From Sphingobacterium chungjuense (GTDB lineage Bacteria > Bacteroidota > Bacteroidia > Sphingobacteriales > Sphingobacteriaceae), in NCBI RefSeq assembly GCF_011316935.1, contig NZ_WLYS01000003.1, positions 62,001-126,000 of the forward strand: a DNA stretch of 64,000 nucleotides, written 5' to 3'. Numbering within the stretch: position 1 is the first letter of the stretch; each line of letters begins with the position of its first letter. Below the pieces are notes generated by a model. The model was not told the DNA's origin. It saw nothing but the letters and a program-made list of their open reading frames with translations, and did no database searches. Below are positions 35,040-43,380 of this stretch, one piece after another. The translations under genes were made by a program, and so were the position numbers.

Positions 35040-36953
35040 ATGAGTGACGCAATAAAACACGAGTGCGGAATTGCCATGATCCGCTTATTAAAACCCCTCT
35101 CTTACTACCAAGAAAAGTATGGAACGCCCTATTATGGCATCAACAAACTCTATCTTTTGATGGAGAAACAGCATAATAGAGGTCAGGATGGAGCAGGAAT
35201 AGCGACGATTAAGTTTGATGTAAAACCGGGTAACCGTTACATCTCACGATACAGAGCGATGGGATCTACCGCAGTAGCAGATATTTTTGAATATGTGCAA
35301 AAGAAATTTGCCGCAGTAAACAAAGCTTACCCCGAGCAATCCAAAGACCCACAATGGCTGAAAGACAATGTCAGTTTTACAGGAGAAGTATTGTTGGGAC
35401 ACCTTCGCTACGGGACACACGGCAAAAATAGTATCGAGAGCTGTCATCCTTTTCTTCGGCAGAACAACTGGATGACCAGAAACTTGGTGTTAGCCGGTAA
35501 CTTCAACATGACCAACGTAGATGAGCTACTCCAACAGCTTTACGATCTGGGTCAGCACCCGAAAGAGCAGGCCGATACGGTAACTGTTTTAGAAAAAATT
35601 GGTCATTTCTTAGATGAAGAAAATCAAGAATTATTCGATCAGGCCAAGCGCGACGGTTTTTCGAATATCGAAATAAGTGGACAGATTGGTAAAAACTTGG
35701 ATGTTTCCAAAATTTTGACCCGCTCAGCCAAGACGTGGGATGGTGGCTATACCATTGCTGGTATTTTCGGTCATGGAGATGCTTTTGTGATGCGCGATCC
35801 GGCAGGAATTCGTCCCGCATTTTATTATCAGGATGAAGAAGTGCTAGTAGTGGCTTCGGAGCGTCCAGTCATTCAGACAGCGTTCAATATTCCATTGGGA
35901 AGTGTGCAAGAAATCAAACCGGGATATGCCTTGATTGCCAAAAAAGATGGCACGATCACACAAGAAATGTTTCGCGAACCAGCCATTCAGAAGTCTTGTT
36001 CTTTCGAACGCATCTATTTCTCCCGCGGTTCGGATGCCGACATCTATAAAGAGCGTAAAGCTTTAGGTAAATTGCTTTGTCCGCAAGTACTCAATGCAGT
36101 ACAGCACGATATCAAGAATACCGTATTTAGTTTTATTCCTAATACGGCAGAAGTATCCTACTATGGGATGATGGAAGGTGTGCAAGAATACGTACGTAGA
36201 CATCAGAAAGAAGTACTATTGCAACGTGCTGATAAAATATCGGATAAGGAATTGGACGATATGTTGAGCATTCATCCTCGCTTTGAAAAACTGAATGTGA
36301 AGGATGCAAAATTGCGGACTTTCATTACGCAAGATGCCGACCGCCAAGATATGGTACAGCACGTATACGACACCACGTATGGTATAGTACGTGATCACGA
36401 AGATACCATCGTTGCTATCGATGATTCTATCGTACGCGGTACCACATTAAAGCAAAGTATTCTAACAATCTTGGATCGCCTAAATCCAAAGAAAATCGTG
36501 ATCGTATCTTCGGCACCACAGATCCGTTACCCGGATTGTTATGGTATAGATATGTCGAGAATGGGCGAATTTGTCGCTTTCGAAGCCGCTATTTCTCTAT
36601 TGAAACAACGTGGATTGGCACACATCATTGAAGATGTATACCAGAAATGTTTGGCTTCATTAAATAAACCAAAAGATGAAGTAGATAATTACGTAAAAGC
36701 GATCTATGAGCCTTTTGAAGCGCAGGAAATATCAGACGAAATTGCTCGCATCATCAAACCACACCACTTAAACGCGGAAGTGGAAGTGCTTTTCCAAACG
36801 CTAGACAACTTGCATATTGCCTGTCCAAACCACTTAGGAGATTGGTATTTCTCGGGAGATTATCCAACACCTGGCGGAAATAAAGTCGTGAATCGCGCCT
36901 TTATGAACTGGATGGAAGGTAAAAATGTACGTGCTTACTTTAGCAGCAACTAA
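35040..36953 (+). CDS. PurF-like amidophosphoribosyltransferase paralogue, long form
   Basis: The product has 637 residues from the ATG at 35040, preceded by a Shine-Dalgarno-like AAGGAAC; the ATG at 34998 is less likely. The glutamine-amidotransferase N-terminus has nucleophile Cys9 (HECGIAMI) after an eight-residue propeptide, plus NRGQDGAGIA and GEVLLGHLRYGTHG. The PRTase domain has the PRPP loop VAIDDSIVRGTTL. It is about 130 residues longer than common PurF, with extra sequence at about 85-110 and 180-215 and an extended C-terminus. Bacteroidota often carry such a long form next to a normal PurF. Whether it makes phosphoribosylamine is not certain. Confidence 0.85.
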   Translation: MSDAIKHECGIAMIRLLKPLSYYQEKYGTPYYGINKLYLLMEKQHNRGQDGAGIATIKFDVKPGNRYISRYRAMGSTAVADIFEYVQKKFAAVNKAYPEQSKDPQWLKDNVSFTGEVLLGHLRYGTHGKNSIESCHPFLRQNNWMTRNLVLAGNFNMTNVDELLQQLYDLGQHPKEQADTVTVLEKIGHFLDEENQELFDQAKRDGFSNIEISGQIGKNLDVSKILTRSAKTWDGGYTIAGIFGHGDAFVMRDPAGIRPAFYYQDEEVLVVASERPVIQTAFNIPLGSVQEIKPGYALIAKKDGTITQEMFREPAIQKSCSFERIYFSRGSDADIYKERKALGKLLCPQVLNAVQHDIKNTVFSFIPNTAEVSYYGMMEGVQEYVRRHQKEVLLQRADKISDKELDDMLSIHPRFEKLNVKDAKLRTFITQDADRQDMVQHVYDTTYGIVRDHEDTIVAIDDSIVRGTTLKQSILTILDRLNPKKIVIVSSAPQIRYPDCYGIDMSRMGEFVAFEAAISLLKQRGLAHIIEDVYQKCLASLNKPKDEVDNYVKAIYEPFEAQEISDEIARIIKPHHLNAEVEVLFQTLDNLHIACPNHLGDWYFSGDYPTPGGNKVVNRAFMNWMEGKNVRAYFSSN

Positions 36954-36956
36954 TCA

Positions 36957-36997
36957 CAAAAAACGCTTTCAATCTTCAGGATTGAAAGCGTTTTTTG
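36957..36997. terminator. Bidirectional terminator between PurF-like and HPP genes
   Basis: Perfect 18-bp inverted repeat (36957-36974 with 36980-36997), whose core is an 11-bp stem flanked by A6 on the left and T6 on the right. It therefore gives a T-run in both directions. Its right arm lies in the last codons of the leftward HPP gene, and the HPP stop falls partly in the loop. Confidence 0.9.
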
Positions 36998-37575
36998 ATT
37001 TGTCGGCGACGTGATCGTCTCAGTCGAGATCGTTTTACGGGATAATGTCGTTTGGTAGTGATATTGTTAAAGATTAGCGCCACTACCAAAAGAATCACAG
37101 CGCCTGATAACACCGGGCTAAGTACGTACAGATAACCCATGCTGGATATTTTCGTGCCGCTCGCTACCGCAATCAACGCAGTCGCTCCACCCGGCGGATG
37201 TAGAGTACGTGTGAATTGCATAGCGACAATCGCAAAAGCAACCGCTAAGGGTGCGGTAATCCAGATGATGTCTGGAAATAATTTACCCACGGTAACGCCT
37301 ACTAAGGCAGATACGACGTGTCCGCCAACGAGATTGCGAGGTTGCGCCAACGGACTTTGAATAGCGCCATAGATCAACACGCTGGATGCGCCAAAAGAGC
37401 CAATCAGAAATATGCTTTCGAGGTGTGGCAATTGGAAAGATTGCAGCAAAGCGATGATTCCGATACCGATAAATGCGCCGAGAAATGACCAGAATTGTTC
37501 CTTAAAATCAACCAGGGTTTCTTTGTAAAATACGTAGCGATAAACCCTAAAATGCCTGTTAATACCTTTCTTCAT
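36976..37575 (-). CDS. HPP-family membrane protein
   Basis: The product has 199 residues from the ATG at 37575 (a TTG at 37608 keeps the frame but lies in the promoter region). It has four hydrophobic helices and the name-giving HPPGGATALIAV motif, with SFGASSVLIYGAIQSPLAQPRNLVGGH before it. HPP proteins are proposed transporters, for example of nitrite in related plastid proteins; the substrate here is unknown. The C-terminus is a very basic tail (SRLRRSRRRQIKKRFQS) encoded through the terminator. It is divergent from the ceramidase-like gene. Confidence 0.88.
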   Translation of the reverse strand: MKKGINRHFRVYRYVFYKETLVDFKEQFWSFLGAFIGIGIIALLQSFQLPHLESIFLIGSFGASSVLIYGAIQSPLAQPRNLVGGHVVSALVGVTVGKLFPDIIWITAPLAVAFAIVAMQFTRTLHPPGGATALIAVASGTKISSMGYLYVLSPVLSGAVILLVVALIFNNITTKRHYPVKRSRLRRSRRRQIKKRFQS

Positions 37576-37631
37576 GCTAATTGTGATTCGCTGTCCGAAA
37601 TTACACATTGAAGAAACAAATACGTCCTTTT

Positions 37632-38975
37632 ATGATGAAAAAAGCGATAAAAATATTCCTGATTACCGCGCTTTCGGTTTTCTTAATTCTATTGGCCTTG
37701 ATCGAGCGAATCGATCGTACGCCAATGAACGAAACCGCACATTTTAAGACATGGAAAACGTTTATTAGCCAAAAAGAATTTATGGCACAAGACGGTGCGA
37801 CGCAAGTAGGCTGGGCAAAAGTCAATATCACGCCTTCCACATCAACCCCCATGGCGGGCTATGGCAATCGATGGGGCAAGCACTATGAAGCGGTTCACGA
37901 TTCACTTTATGTACGCGTCATCGCGGTAAAAAATCCAAGTACCACGATTTATTTCCTCTCGGCCGATATGTTGATTATTCCGCCCAATATTACCAATAGG
38001 CTAGAATCATTGCTTAGGAGAGAAAGCATTTCATTATCTAATGTGCATTTGAGTGCCACGCATACCCACCACGGACAAGGCGGTTGGGGACTAAAACTTG
38101 CAGGCAGGCTGTTCGCCGGAGCGTATGATGAAGACACAGAGATAAGACTAGCAAATCAATTCCGCGACGCCATTATCCAGTCTACAGCATACCTAGAATC
38201 TGCACAGATTTATTTTGATGAGATTGAGGATACGGATAATATTCGCAATCGCCTTCCGGTAGAAGATGGCCTAATAGATCCATGGATTCGAAATTTGATA
38301 TTTAAACGTGCTGACAGCACGCAAGCGGAATTAGTGACTTATGGCGCACATCCTACCGTGCTCAACAGAAAATTCCTGCAGTTATCACGCGATTATCCAG
38401 GTATGTTGCTTGATTCTATTGAGCGTAAAAAGGGGCACTTTGGTTTATTTATGGCTGGTGCTGTTGGAAGTATGGGCGCGTTGAGTGAAGGCGATTCTGA
38501 TATCGCTTGGGCTAAGGGGATGGCGCATGGTTTGTATTCAAACATGCAAGATAGCGAGCTAGATGGTCACCGATTATTAGCTGACGTGATCGTGAGCGAT
38601 TATATAGAAGTACCAATGCCAGAGCAATCTGCACGGATTAGCTTGAGTTATGCTTTACGTCCATGGGTATTCCGTACTTTCTTTGGATCGTACCCCACCT
38701 ACATTAAAATCACGAAAATTGGTGACGTTTTGATGCTGGGTATGCCAGCCGATTTTTCGGGCGAGATCATGACGGAGTTAGATCGTTACGCGCAGGAGCG
38801 CGGTCTACACTTGATGATTACGAGCTTCAATGGCGGATACGTCGGGTATATCACCCCAGACAAATGGTACGATACCGATCTGTATGAAACGACGACCATG
38901 TCTTGGAATGGATTTCATTCGGGTGGTTATTTTACCCAAGTAGCCAAAGACATTATCGATAAGTTTGCGCAATAA
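37632..38975 (+). CDS. Membrane-anchored neutral ceramidase-like protein
   Basis: The product has 447 residues from the tandem ATGs at 37632/37635. An N-terminal hydrophobic segment (IKIFLITALSVFLILLALI) acts as anchor or signal. The body matches the neutral/alkaline non-lysosomal ceramidase N-terminal domain: GWAKVNITPS...MAGYGNR, LSADMLIIP, and the zinc-binding-like LSATHTHHGQGGWG and YGAHPTVL. It lacks the C-terminal Ig-like domain of true ceramidases, and many such proteins in Bacteroidota have no proven substrate. Ceramide hydrolysis fits a sphingolipid-making host, but is inferred. Confidence 0.82.
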   Translation: MMKKAIKIFLITALSVFLILLALIERIDRTPMNETAHFKTWKTFISQKEFMAQDGATQVGWAKVNITPSTSTPMAGYGNRWGKHYEAVHDSLYVRVIAVKNPSTTIYFLSADMLIIPPNITNRLESLLRRESISLSNVHLSATHTHHGQGGWGLKLAGRLFAGAYDEDTEIRLANQFRDAIIQSTAYLESAQIYFDEIEDTDNIRNRLPVEDGLIDPWIRNLIFKRADSTQAELVTYGAHPTVLNRKFLQLSRDYPGMLLDSIERKKGHFGLFMAGAVGSMGALSEGDSDIAWAKGMAHGLYSNMQDSELDGHRLLADVIVSDYIEVPMPEQSARISLSYALRPWVFRTFFGSYPTYIKITKIGDVLMLGMPADFSGEIMTELDRYAQERGLHLMITSFNGGYVGYITPDKWYDTDLYETTTMSWNGFHSGGYFTQVAKDIIDKFAQ

Positions 38976-38983
38976 AGTGTTTA

Positions 38984-39277
38984 TCAGTCTTGTTTATCGT
39001 CTTTTTTGTCAGAGTGCCCCAATGATTTTTGTGGGTTGACCTCATCACGGATTAATTGTTTGAGGGCTTTGATGTCTGGAAAGCCACCTTCGCGTTTGCG
39101 ATCATATACCACGCGCTCGTCAATACGGATCTGATATCTACCGCTTAGGGCGCTTGGAATGAGCGTTACACCGTGTACATCATCCACAAAGGTCGTCAGT
39201 AATTCTTGCGCCATATAGGCGGCGCGAAGCATCCATCCGCATTTCGGACAATATTCTATTTGTATCGTCGGTTTCAT
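38984..39277 (-). CDS. SelT/SelW/SelH-family thioredoxin-like protein
   Basis: The 97-residue protein has the Rdx-type CxxC motif YCPKCGW (Cys10, Cys13) after the first strand. The fold continues with a helix (MLRAAYMAQELLTTF) and GGFPDIKALKQLIRDE, as in SelW-like proteins where Cys-Cys replaces Cys-Sec. Its role is a redox function of unknown target. It lies at 9 bases from the convergent ceramidase-like gene and is divergent from the DUF808 gene. Confidence 0.88.
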   Translation of the reverse strand: MKPTIQIEYCPKCGWMLRAAYMAQELLTTFVDDVHGVTLIPSALSGRYQIRIDERVVYDRKREGGFPDIKALKQLIRDEVNPQKSLGHSDKKDDKQD

Positions 39278-39340
39278 GATGACAAGATAGATTTTTTTGC
39301 GAGATATTACCTACATTTAGTCCCAATATACATGCTACCT

Positions 39341-40210
39341 ATGGCTTCAGGATTTTTTGCAATATTAGACGATATCGGCGCTCTTATGGACGATGTCGCC
39401 GTAACGAGTAAGATCGCAACCCGCAAAACAGCGGGTATTCTGGGTGATGATCTCGCGGTCAATGCTGAGAAAGCCACTGGCTTTTTGGCTAATCGCGAAA
39501 TTCCGGTATTGTGGGCGATTACCAAGGGTTCTTTTATCAACAAACTGATTATCGTTCCGGTAGCATTACTATTGAATGCTTTCTTTCCCGTTGCTATTCA
39601 AGTGATCTTGGTTCTAGGCGGATTTTATTTAGCGTATGAAGGTGTGGAGAAGATCGTAGAATTCTTATTTCATCGCAAAAAAGCCGGTCACGAAGTCGTA
39701 GCGGAAGCGAATGTCGATGCGGCCGCGATGGAAAAAGCAAAAGTTCGCTCTGCCATTACGACCGATTTTATCCTTTCGGTAGAAATTGTGATTATCGCGC
39801 TGGGGACGGTATTGGATCGTAGCACCACCATACAAGTTGTCACCGTTTCTGTTGTTGCGCTCTTGGCCACTATTGGTGTTTATGGCATCGTGGCACTCAT
39901 CGTGCGCATGGACGATGCAGGCTATCACTTAATCAAAAAGTCGGATAACCAAGGATTCCGTGCGAAACTGGGAAATGTGTTGGTGAAGGCTTTGCCGATT
40001 GTCATCAAAACCCTAGGCGTGATCGGTACCATAGCCTTAATCTTGGTTTCTGGCGGCATCTTCGTACACAATGTAGACTTCTTTCACGGCATACTGCCTA
40101 GTCTACCAAGCATACTCACCGAAGTACTGATCGGTCTGATAGCGGGCTTAGTAGCGCTATTTGCCGTATTCCTCGGCAAAAAAGTCATGGGAGCGTTTCG
40201 TAAAGCTTAG
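39341..40210 (+). CDS. DUF808 inner membrane protein (YedI-like)
   Basis: The product has 289 residues from the ATG at 39341 (an ATG three codons earlier at 39332 is also possible; the frame is open further, overlapping the SelW gene). It begins MASGFFAILDDIGALMDDVAV, the conserved DUF808 start, and has several TM helices (for example VILVLGGFYLAYEGVEKIVE and the C-terminal block VLIGLIAGLVALFAVFLGKKVM). Function is unknown. It ends with a 4-base tail-to-tail overlap with the YitT gene. Confidence 0.9.
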   Translation: MASGFFAILDDIGALMDDVAVTSKIATRKTAGILGDDLAVNAEKATGFLANREIPVLWAITKGSFINKLIIVPVALLLNAFFPVAIQVILVLGGFYLAYEGVEKIVEFLFHRKKAGHEVVAEANVDAAAMEKAKVRSAITTDFILSVEIVIIALGTVLDRSTTIQVVTVSVVALLATIGVYGIVALIVRMDDAGYHLIKKSDNQGFRAKLGNVLVKALPIVIKTLGVIGTIALILVSGGIFVHNVDFFHGILPSLPSILTEVLIGLIAGLVALFAVFLGKKVMGAFRKA

Positions 40211-41088
40211 TGCTTTACGATTTCTTTCACAATTCCACCTTGAGGTTCGCGCACGGTTTGCGTGAAGATAAATGCTTTGGGATCGATAGCATGCACAATA
40301 TTGCGCAATTTGCGCACTTCTAAGCGCGTGACAATGGTGAAGATGATATCCACATCTGTGCTATGCTCAAAAGATTCTTTCATAAAGCCACGTTCACCTT
40401 TATAAACCGTAATACCGCGATTTAGGGACAGCACCAACGCGCGTTTCACTGCCTCACTATCCGATGATACGATGGTTACACCTGTGTAAGCTTCAATACC
40501 TTCGATGACATATTTTGTGGTCTGGCTCGCGATTAGATAAGTCAAGATCGCGTACAAGGCCGTTTCGATCCCGATAAATGCGGCAGCGATAATGAATATA
40601 ATCACATTCATACCCAAAATAATTTCGGTAATGGTAAAGCTACTTCGTTTGAAGGTTAGCAAGGCCAACACCTCCATACCATCAAATGTACCGCCACCAC
40701 GCATGGAAAGACCGATGCCAATTCCCATAAAAAAACCACCGAACATTGCCACTAAAAGTCGATCGTGCGTAAGCTCAGGAAAGGAAACAAAATGCATGGT
40801 CAAAGCAATCAAGATGATTGTTAAGCTACTACGTATCGCAAAATTTCGCCCTACTTTGGCAAATGATAATACGATAAATGGAACGTTTAGCAACACTAAT
40901 ACGATGCCCAGATTCCAACCGTACACTTCGTGTAATAATAGCGAGATTCCGGTGACTCCACCATCTAGAAAGTGATTAGGAACCAAAAAACTTTTAAGCG
41001 CAAAACTAGCCGATAAGACACCAAGTATTAGAAATAGAACATCATAAATCGTGAAAAGCGAACCATGTTTTTGGGAAGAAACAGACAT
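40207..41088 (-). CDS. YitT-family membrane protein
   Basis: The 293-residue product has five or six TM helices in the N-terminal two thirds (FLVPNHFLDGGVTGISLLLHEVYG; GIGIGLSMRGGGTFDGMEVLAL), then a soluble DUF2179 domain (RGITVYKGERGFMKESFEHSTDVDIIFTIVTRLEVRKLRNIVHAIDPKAFI). The domain order is normal for YitT/YvjA. The transported solute is not known. It is a single gene, divergent from the next reading frame across 140 bases. Confidence 0.92.
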   Translation of the reverse strand: MSVSSQKHGSLFTIYDVLFLILGVLSASFALKSFLVPNHFLDGGVTGISLLLHEVYGWNLGIVLVLLNVPFIVLSFAKVGRNFAIRSSLTIILIALTMHFVSFPELTHDRLLVAMFGGFFMGIGIGLSMRGGGTFDGMEVLALLTFKRSSFTITEIILGMNVIIFIIAAAFIGIETALYAILTYLIASQTTKYVIEGIEAYTGVTIVSSDSEAVKRALVLSLNRGITVYKGERGFMKESFEHSTDVDIIFTIVTRLEVRKLRNIVHAIDPKAFIFTQTVREPQGGIVKEIVKH

Positions 41089-41228
41089 AATAGACTAAAG
41101 CAATTGTGGTATGGTTATGTTATTAAATCGGGTAAATGCACCCAAAGGCCAAATATATCATTATCTTTCACTATTTCGAAACTATTACCTAAGTTTGATA
41201 AGCGGCACAAGCTGCATTTCCATCTACT

Positions 41229-41684
41229 ATGACGCGACAGACTTTGTTATGCTTGCTTTTCTTCCCTTTGTTGCTATGGAGCAATACCTTAGAAGATCTC
41301 CGAAATAAATATCCTGAAGTCGTTGCAGATAGCGAATTGTGCAAAAATCTAATCCAAAATTTGTCGGATAAAAAAGATTTATCAGCCATAGAGCAAGCCT
41401 ATCTGGGAGCAATACAGACCATCTGGGCCAATCACACCAAAAGTCCGATCAGCAAATGGAAGACTTTTCAACGCGGTAAAGATAACCTCGAAGCCGCTGT
41501 GAAAGCGTCACCAAATAATATTGAAATTCGCATGCTACGCTACTCTGTACAAAGCAACTGTCCGAAATTCTTAAACTATTATGACAAGATGGATGCAGAT
41601 AGAGGCTATATCGTGGAAAACAGGGCGCAGATCAAATCTCCCGCCTTGCTTAAGATCTACCATGATCTTTTGAAGTCCTCCTAG
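41229..41684 (+). CDS. Exported protein of unknown function
   Basis: The product has 151 residues with a signal peptide (LLCLLFFPLLLWSN). The mature part is helical and Lys-rich, with YLGAIQTIWANHTKSPISKWKTFQRGKDNLEAAVKASPNNIEIRMLRYSVQ, reading like one TPR-like repeat. It is probably periplasmic. It precedes the lycopene cyclase gene by 67 bases on the same strand and may share its transcript; no link to carotenoids is evident. Confidence 0.7.
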   Translation: MTRQTLLCLLFFPLLLWSNTLEDLRNKYPEVVADSELCKNLIQNLSDKKDLSAIEQAYLGAIQTIWANHTKSPISKWKTFQRGKDNLEAAVKASPNNIEIRMLRYSVQSNCPKFLNYYDKMDADRGYIVENRAQIKSPALLKIYHDLLKSS

Positions 41685-41751
41685 CTCAATTCGGATCGCC
41701 TATTGATGGTTAATCTCACAAACTTTTAAACCTTCTCAACGTTTTACGGAA

Positions 41752-42921
41752 ATGCAGCAATCCGCTAAGAATTATCACATTGCCGTTTTAGGAGCTGGCA
41801 TCTCTGGAGTCACCTTGCTTTTAGAAGGGTTAAAGCAGCAACTTTGGAAAGATAAATCTATTTTACTGATCGGCGATTCCTTAGCAAATACCTCAAACAA
41901 GCGGATATCATTCTGGTCGGGTACGGAAGATCTTGTGCCCGAATTCCCACACTTAAAATGGAATAAGCTTGCTGTTGTCTCAAACGAGGGAAGCAAAATA
42001 CCATTGCAACTAGATGAATATGCATACTACAGTTTTGATGCAGCAGCCTACCGGCAGCACGCTTTGGCAGAACTTAGTCAATACAACAATGTTACTATCA
42101 TCGAAGCAAAAGTAAAGCATGTTGAACAAGATGATACACATTGCGAAATCCATACTGATCGTGGGCGTTTTGTCGCAGACTATGTTTTTCAGACAGTCTA
42201 TCAAAAGCCTGTATTAAAGCCGAAGAGCCTGTATTTCTTACAGCACTTTACAGGCTGGAAAATCCGTACAGAGCAAGTATTTTGGCAAAATGATGAAGCG
42301 ATTATGATGGATTATCGCACTACCCAAGAACATGGAACTTCATTTATCTACGCCTTACCTGCTTCGCAGCATGAAATATTCGTGGAGTATACAATCTTCT
42401 CCCAAACGTTGATCGCTAGGGAAGAATATGCGGAAAAGCTAGATTTATACTTGCGGGAAGTTTGTGGAGTAACAGAATATGAAATTTTGGAAGAGGAGTA
42501 TGGCGTCATTCCGATGACGGATCACCATTTTAAACGACGCGATGGCCGTGTGGTTTTTCTAGGGTCAGCAGGAGGGGATACGCGCGGATCTACCGGCTAC
42601 ACCTTCACCAATGTCAAGCGGACAATAGCTCAAATTTTACGATCGTTTAAAAATGGAACGTGGCCAAATTTAAATTTCCCTCAGCAGCATAAAGAACAGT
42701 TTTATGATGCGATTTTACTGCATGTATTAGCCCAAGGAAAATACCCTGGGCATGCGCTATTTGCTGATTTGTTTCGGAAAGCGCGTGCTTCGCACGTCTT
42801 TCAATTTTTAGATGGTCAGTCCAATTTTCAGAATGACCTTCGCATTATGTTGAGCTTACGCACATGGCCATTTATAGTCGGCATGCTGCGGACGCTACGT
42901 TTGATGATAATCAAAAGATAA
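41752..42921 (+). CDS. crtY: Lycopene beta-cyclase (CrtY type), isolated from the crt cluster
   Basis: The 389-residue flavoprotein begins with the FAD-binding Rossmann motif IAVLGAGISGVTLLLEG. It holds the cyclase block LQHFTGWKIRTE, an EEYGVIPMTD segment and the C-terminal GSAGGDTRGSTGYTFTNV, as in CrtY/LcyB. The enzyme would close the ends of lycopene to beta-ionone rings. crtI and crtB lie about 18 kb away (61.2-63.6 kb), and the SRPBCC gene there is cut off by the window edge, so other crt genes may follow outside. The gene ends directly against a 39-codon minus-strand ORF. Confidence 0.85.
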   Translation: MQQSAKNYHIAVLGAGISGVTLLLEGLKQQLWKDKSILLIGDSLANTSNKRISFWSGTEDLVPEFPHLKWNKLAVVSNEGSKIPLQLDEYAYYSFDAAAYRQHALAELSQYNNVTIIEAKVKHVEQDDTHCEIHTDRGRFVADYVFQTVYQKPVLKPKSLYFLQHFTGWKIRTEQVFWQNDEAIMMDYRTTQEHGTSFIYALPASQHEIFVEYTIFSQTLIAREEYAEKLDLYLREVCGVTEYEILEEEYGVIPMTDHHFKRRDGRVVFLGSAGGDTRGSTGYTFTNVKRTIAQILRSFKNGTWPNLNFPQQHKEQFYDAILLHVLAQGKYPGHALFADLFRKARASHVFQFLDGQSNFQNDLRIMLSLRTWPFIVGMLRTLRLMIIKR

Positions 42922-43041
42922 TTAGCTCGCTTCCGCTAAATCCATGTCTTCAGCAGCTTCTTCTTGTAGAATCGCCATTAACAATAGGTAATATCCTTTT
43001 TCCAACCCTAATTTTGCTGCTTTTGTTTCGATAGTATTCAT
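42922..43041 (-). CDS. Possible micro-protein (39 residues)
   Basis: The ATG at 43041 follows AAAGG at good distance and runs to a TAA one base after the crtY stop. The peptide begins MNTIETKAAKLGLEKGYY, has a hydrophobic middle (LLLMAIL) and an acidic end (QEEAAEDMDLAEAS), giving an amphipathic helix look. No family was recognised. It could be a real small protein, a peptide precursor or chance. It is too short to show up in an ORF scan with a length cut-off. Confidence 0.45.
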   Translation of the reverse strand: MNTIETKAAKLGLEKGYYLLLMAILQEEAAEDMDLAEAS

Positions 43042-43380
43042 AGCCTTTATTTTTTGGTGTGTGAATGATATTGTTTTACGGTAAGACTATTCCAAACGCA
43101 ATGCCAAACACAAAGATTTTGAGTAGAAGAAGCGCAATCAGGTATTATGGCTCGCCGTTATAACGTATAATGCCCCCCGATGCGAGCATTTTACTCACGA
43201 TGAAGCATAAATCGCTTTTAAATAGATATAGAAGGCATCTAATGCTGTCGCTTACACTGCGGAAAACACCTATGGGATACTTTAGAGTTGTGGTATATAA
43301 GAATTGGCAGACTACCCGACACAGAAATAGATCGGGTAGTTTAATGTGGTATTAACGAGGATAGCTGCTGTACGCAGTTA
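43042..43380. other. 339-base intergenic region between the micro-ORF and the hybrid kinase
   Basis: No gene is supported here. The plus-strand 61-codon frame at 43170-43355 has no family match and a tail rich in Arg/Thr/Tyr like random sequence. A 9-bp inverted repeat (43311-43319 with 43332-43340) lies just after the kinase stop and may end its transcript. There is no clear promoter for the micro-ORF. Confidence 0.45.
43311..43340. terminator. Weak inverted repeat behind the hybrid kinase gene
   Basis: A 9-bp perfect stem (43311-43319 with 43332-43340) has a 12-base loop. The flanking T-content on the minus strand is low, so termination is only a possibility. Confidence 0.3.

Noticed and set aside
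41111..41308. 65-codon frame overlapping the start of the exported 151-residue gene
   Set aside because: The out-of-frame 41229 gene has a clean signal peptide; the 65-codon frame lacks any feature and runs over it.
43170..43355. 61-codon plus-strand frame in the gap after the hybrid kinase
   Set aside because: No ribosome site, no hydrophobic or domain pattern, and its tail overlaps an inverted repeat; treated as chance.
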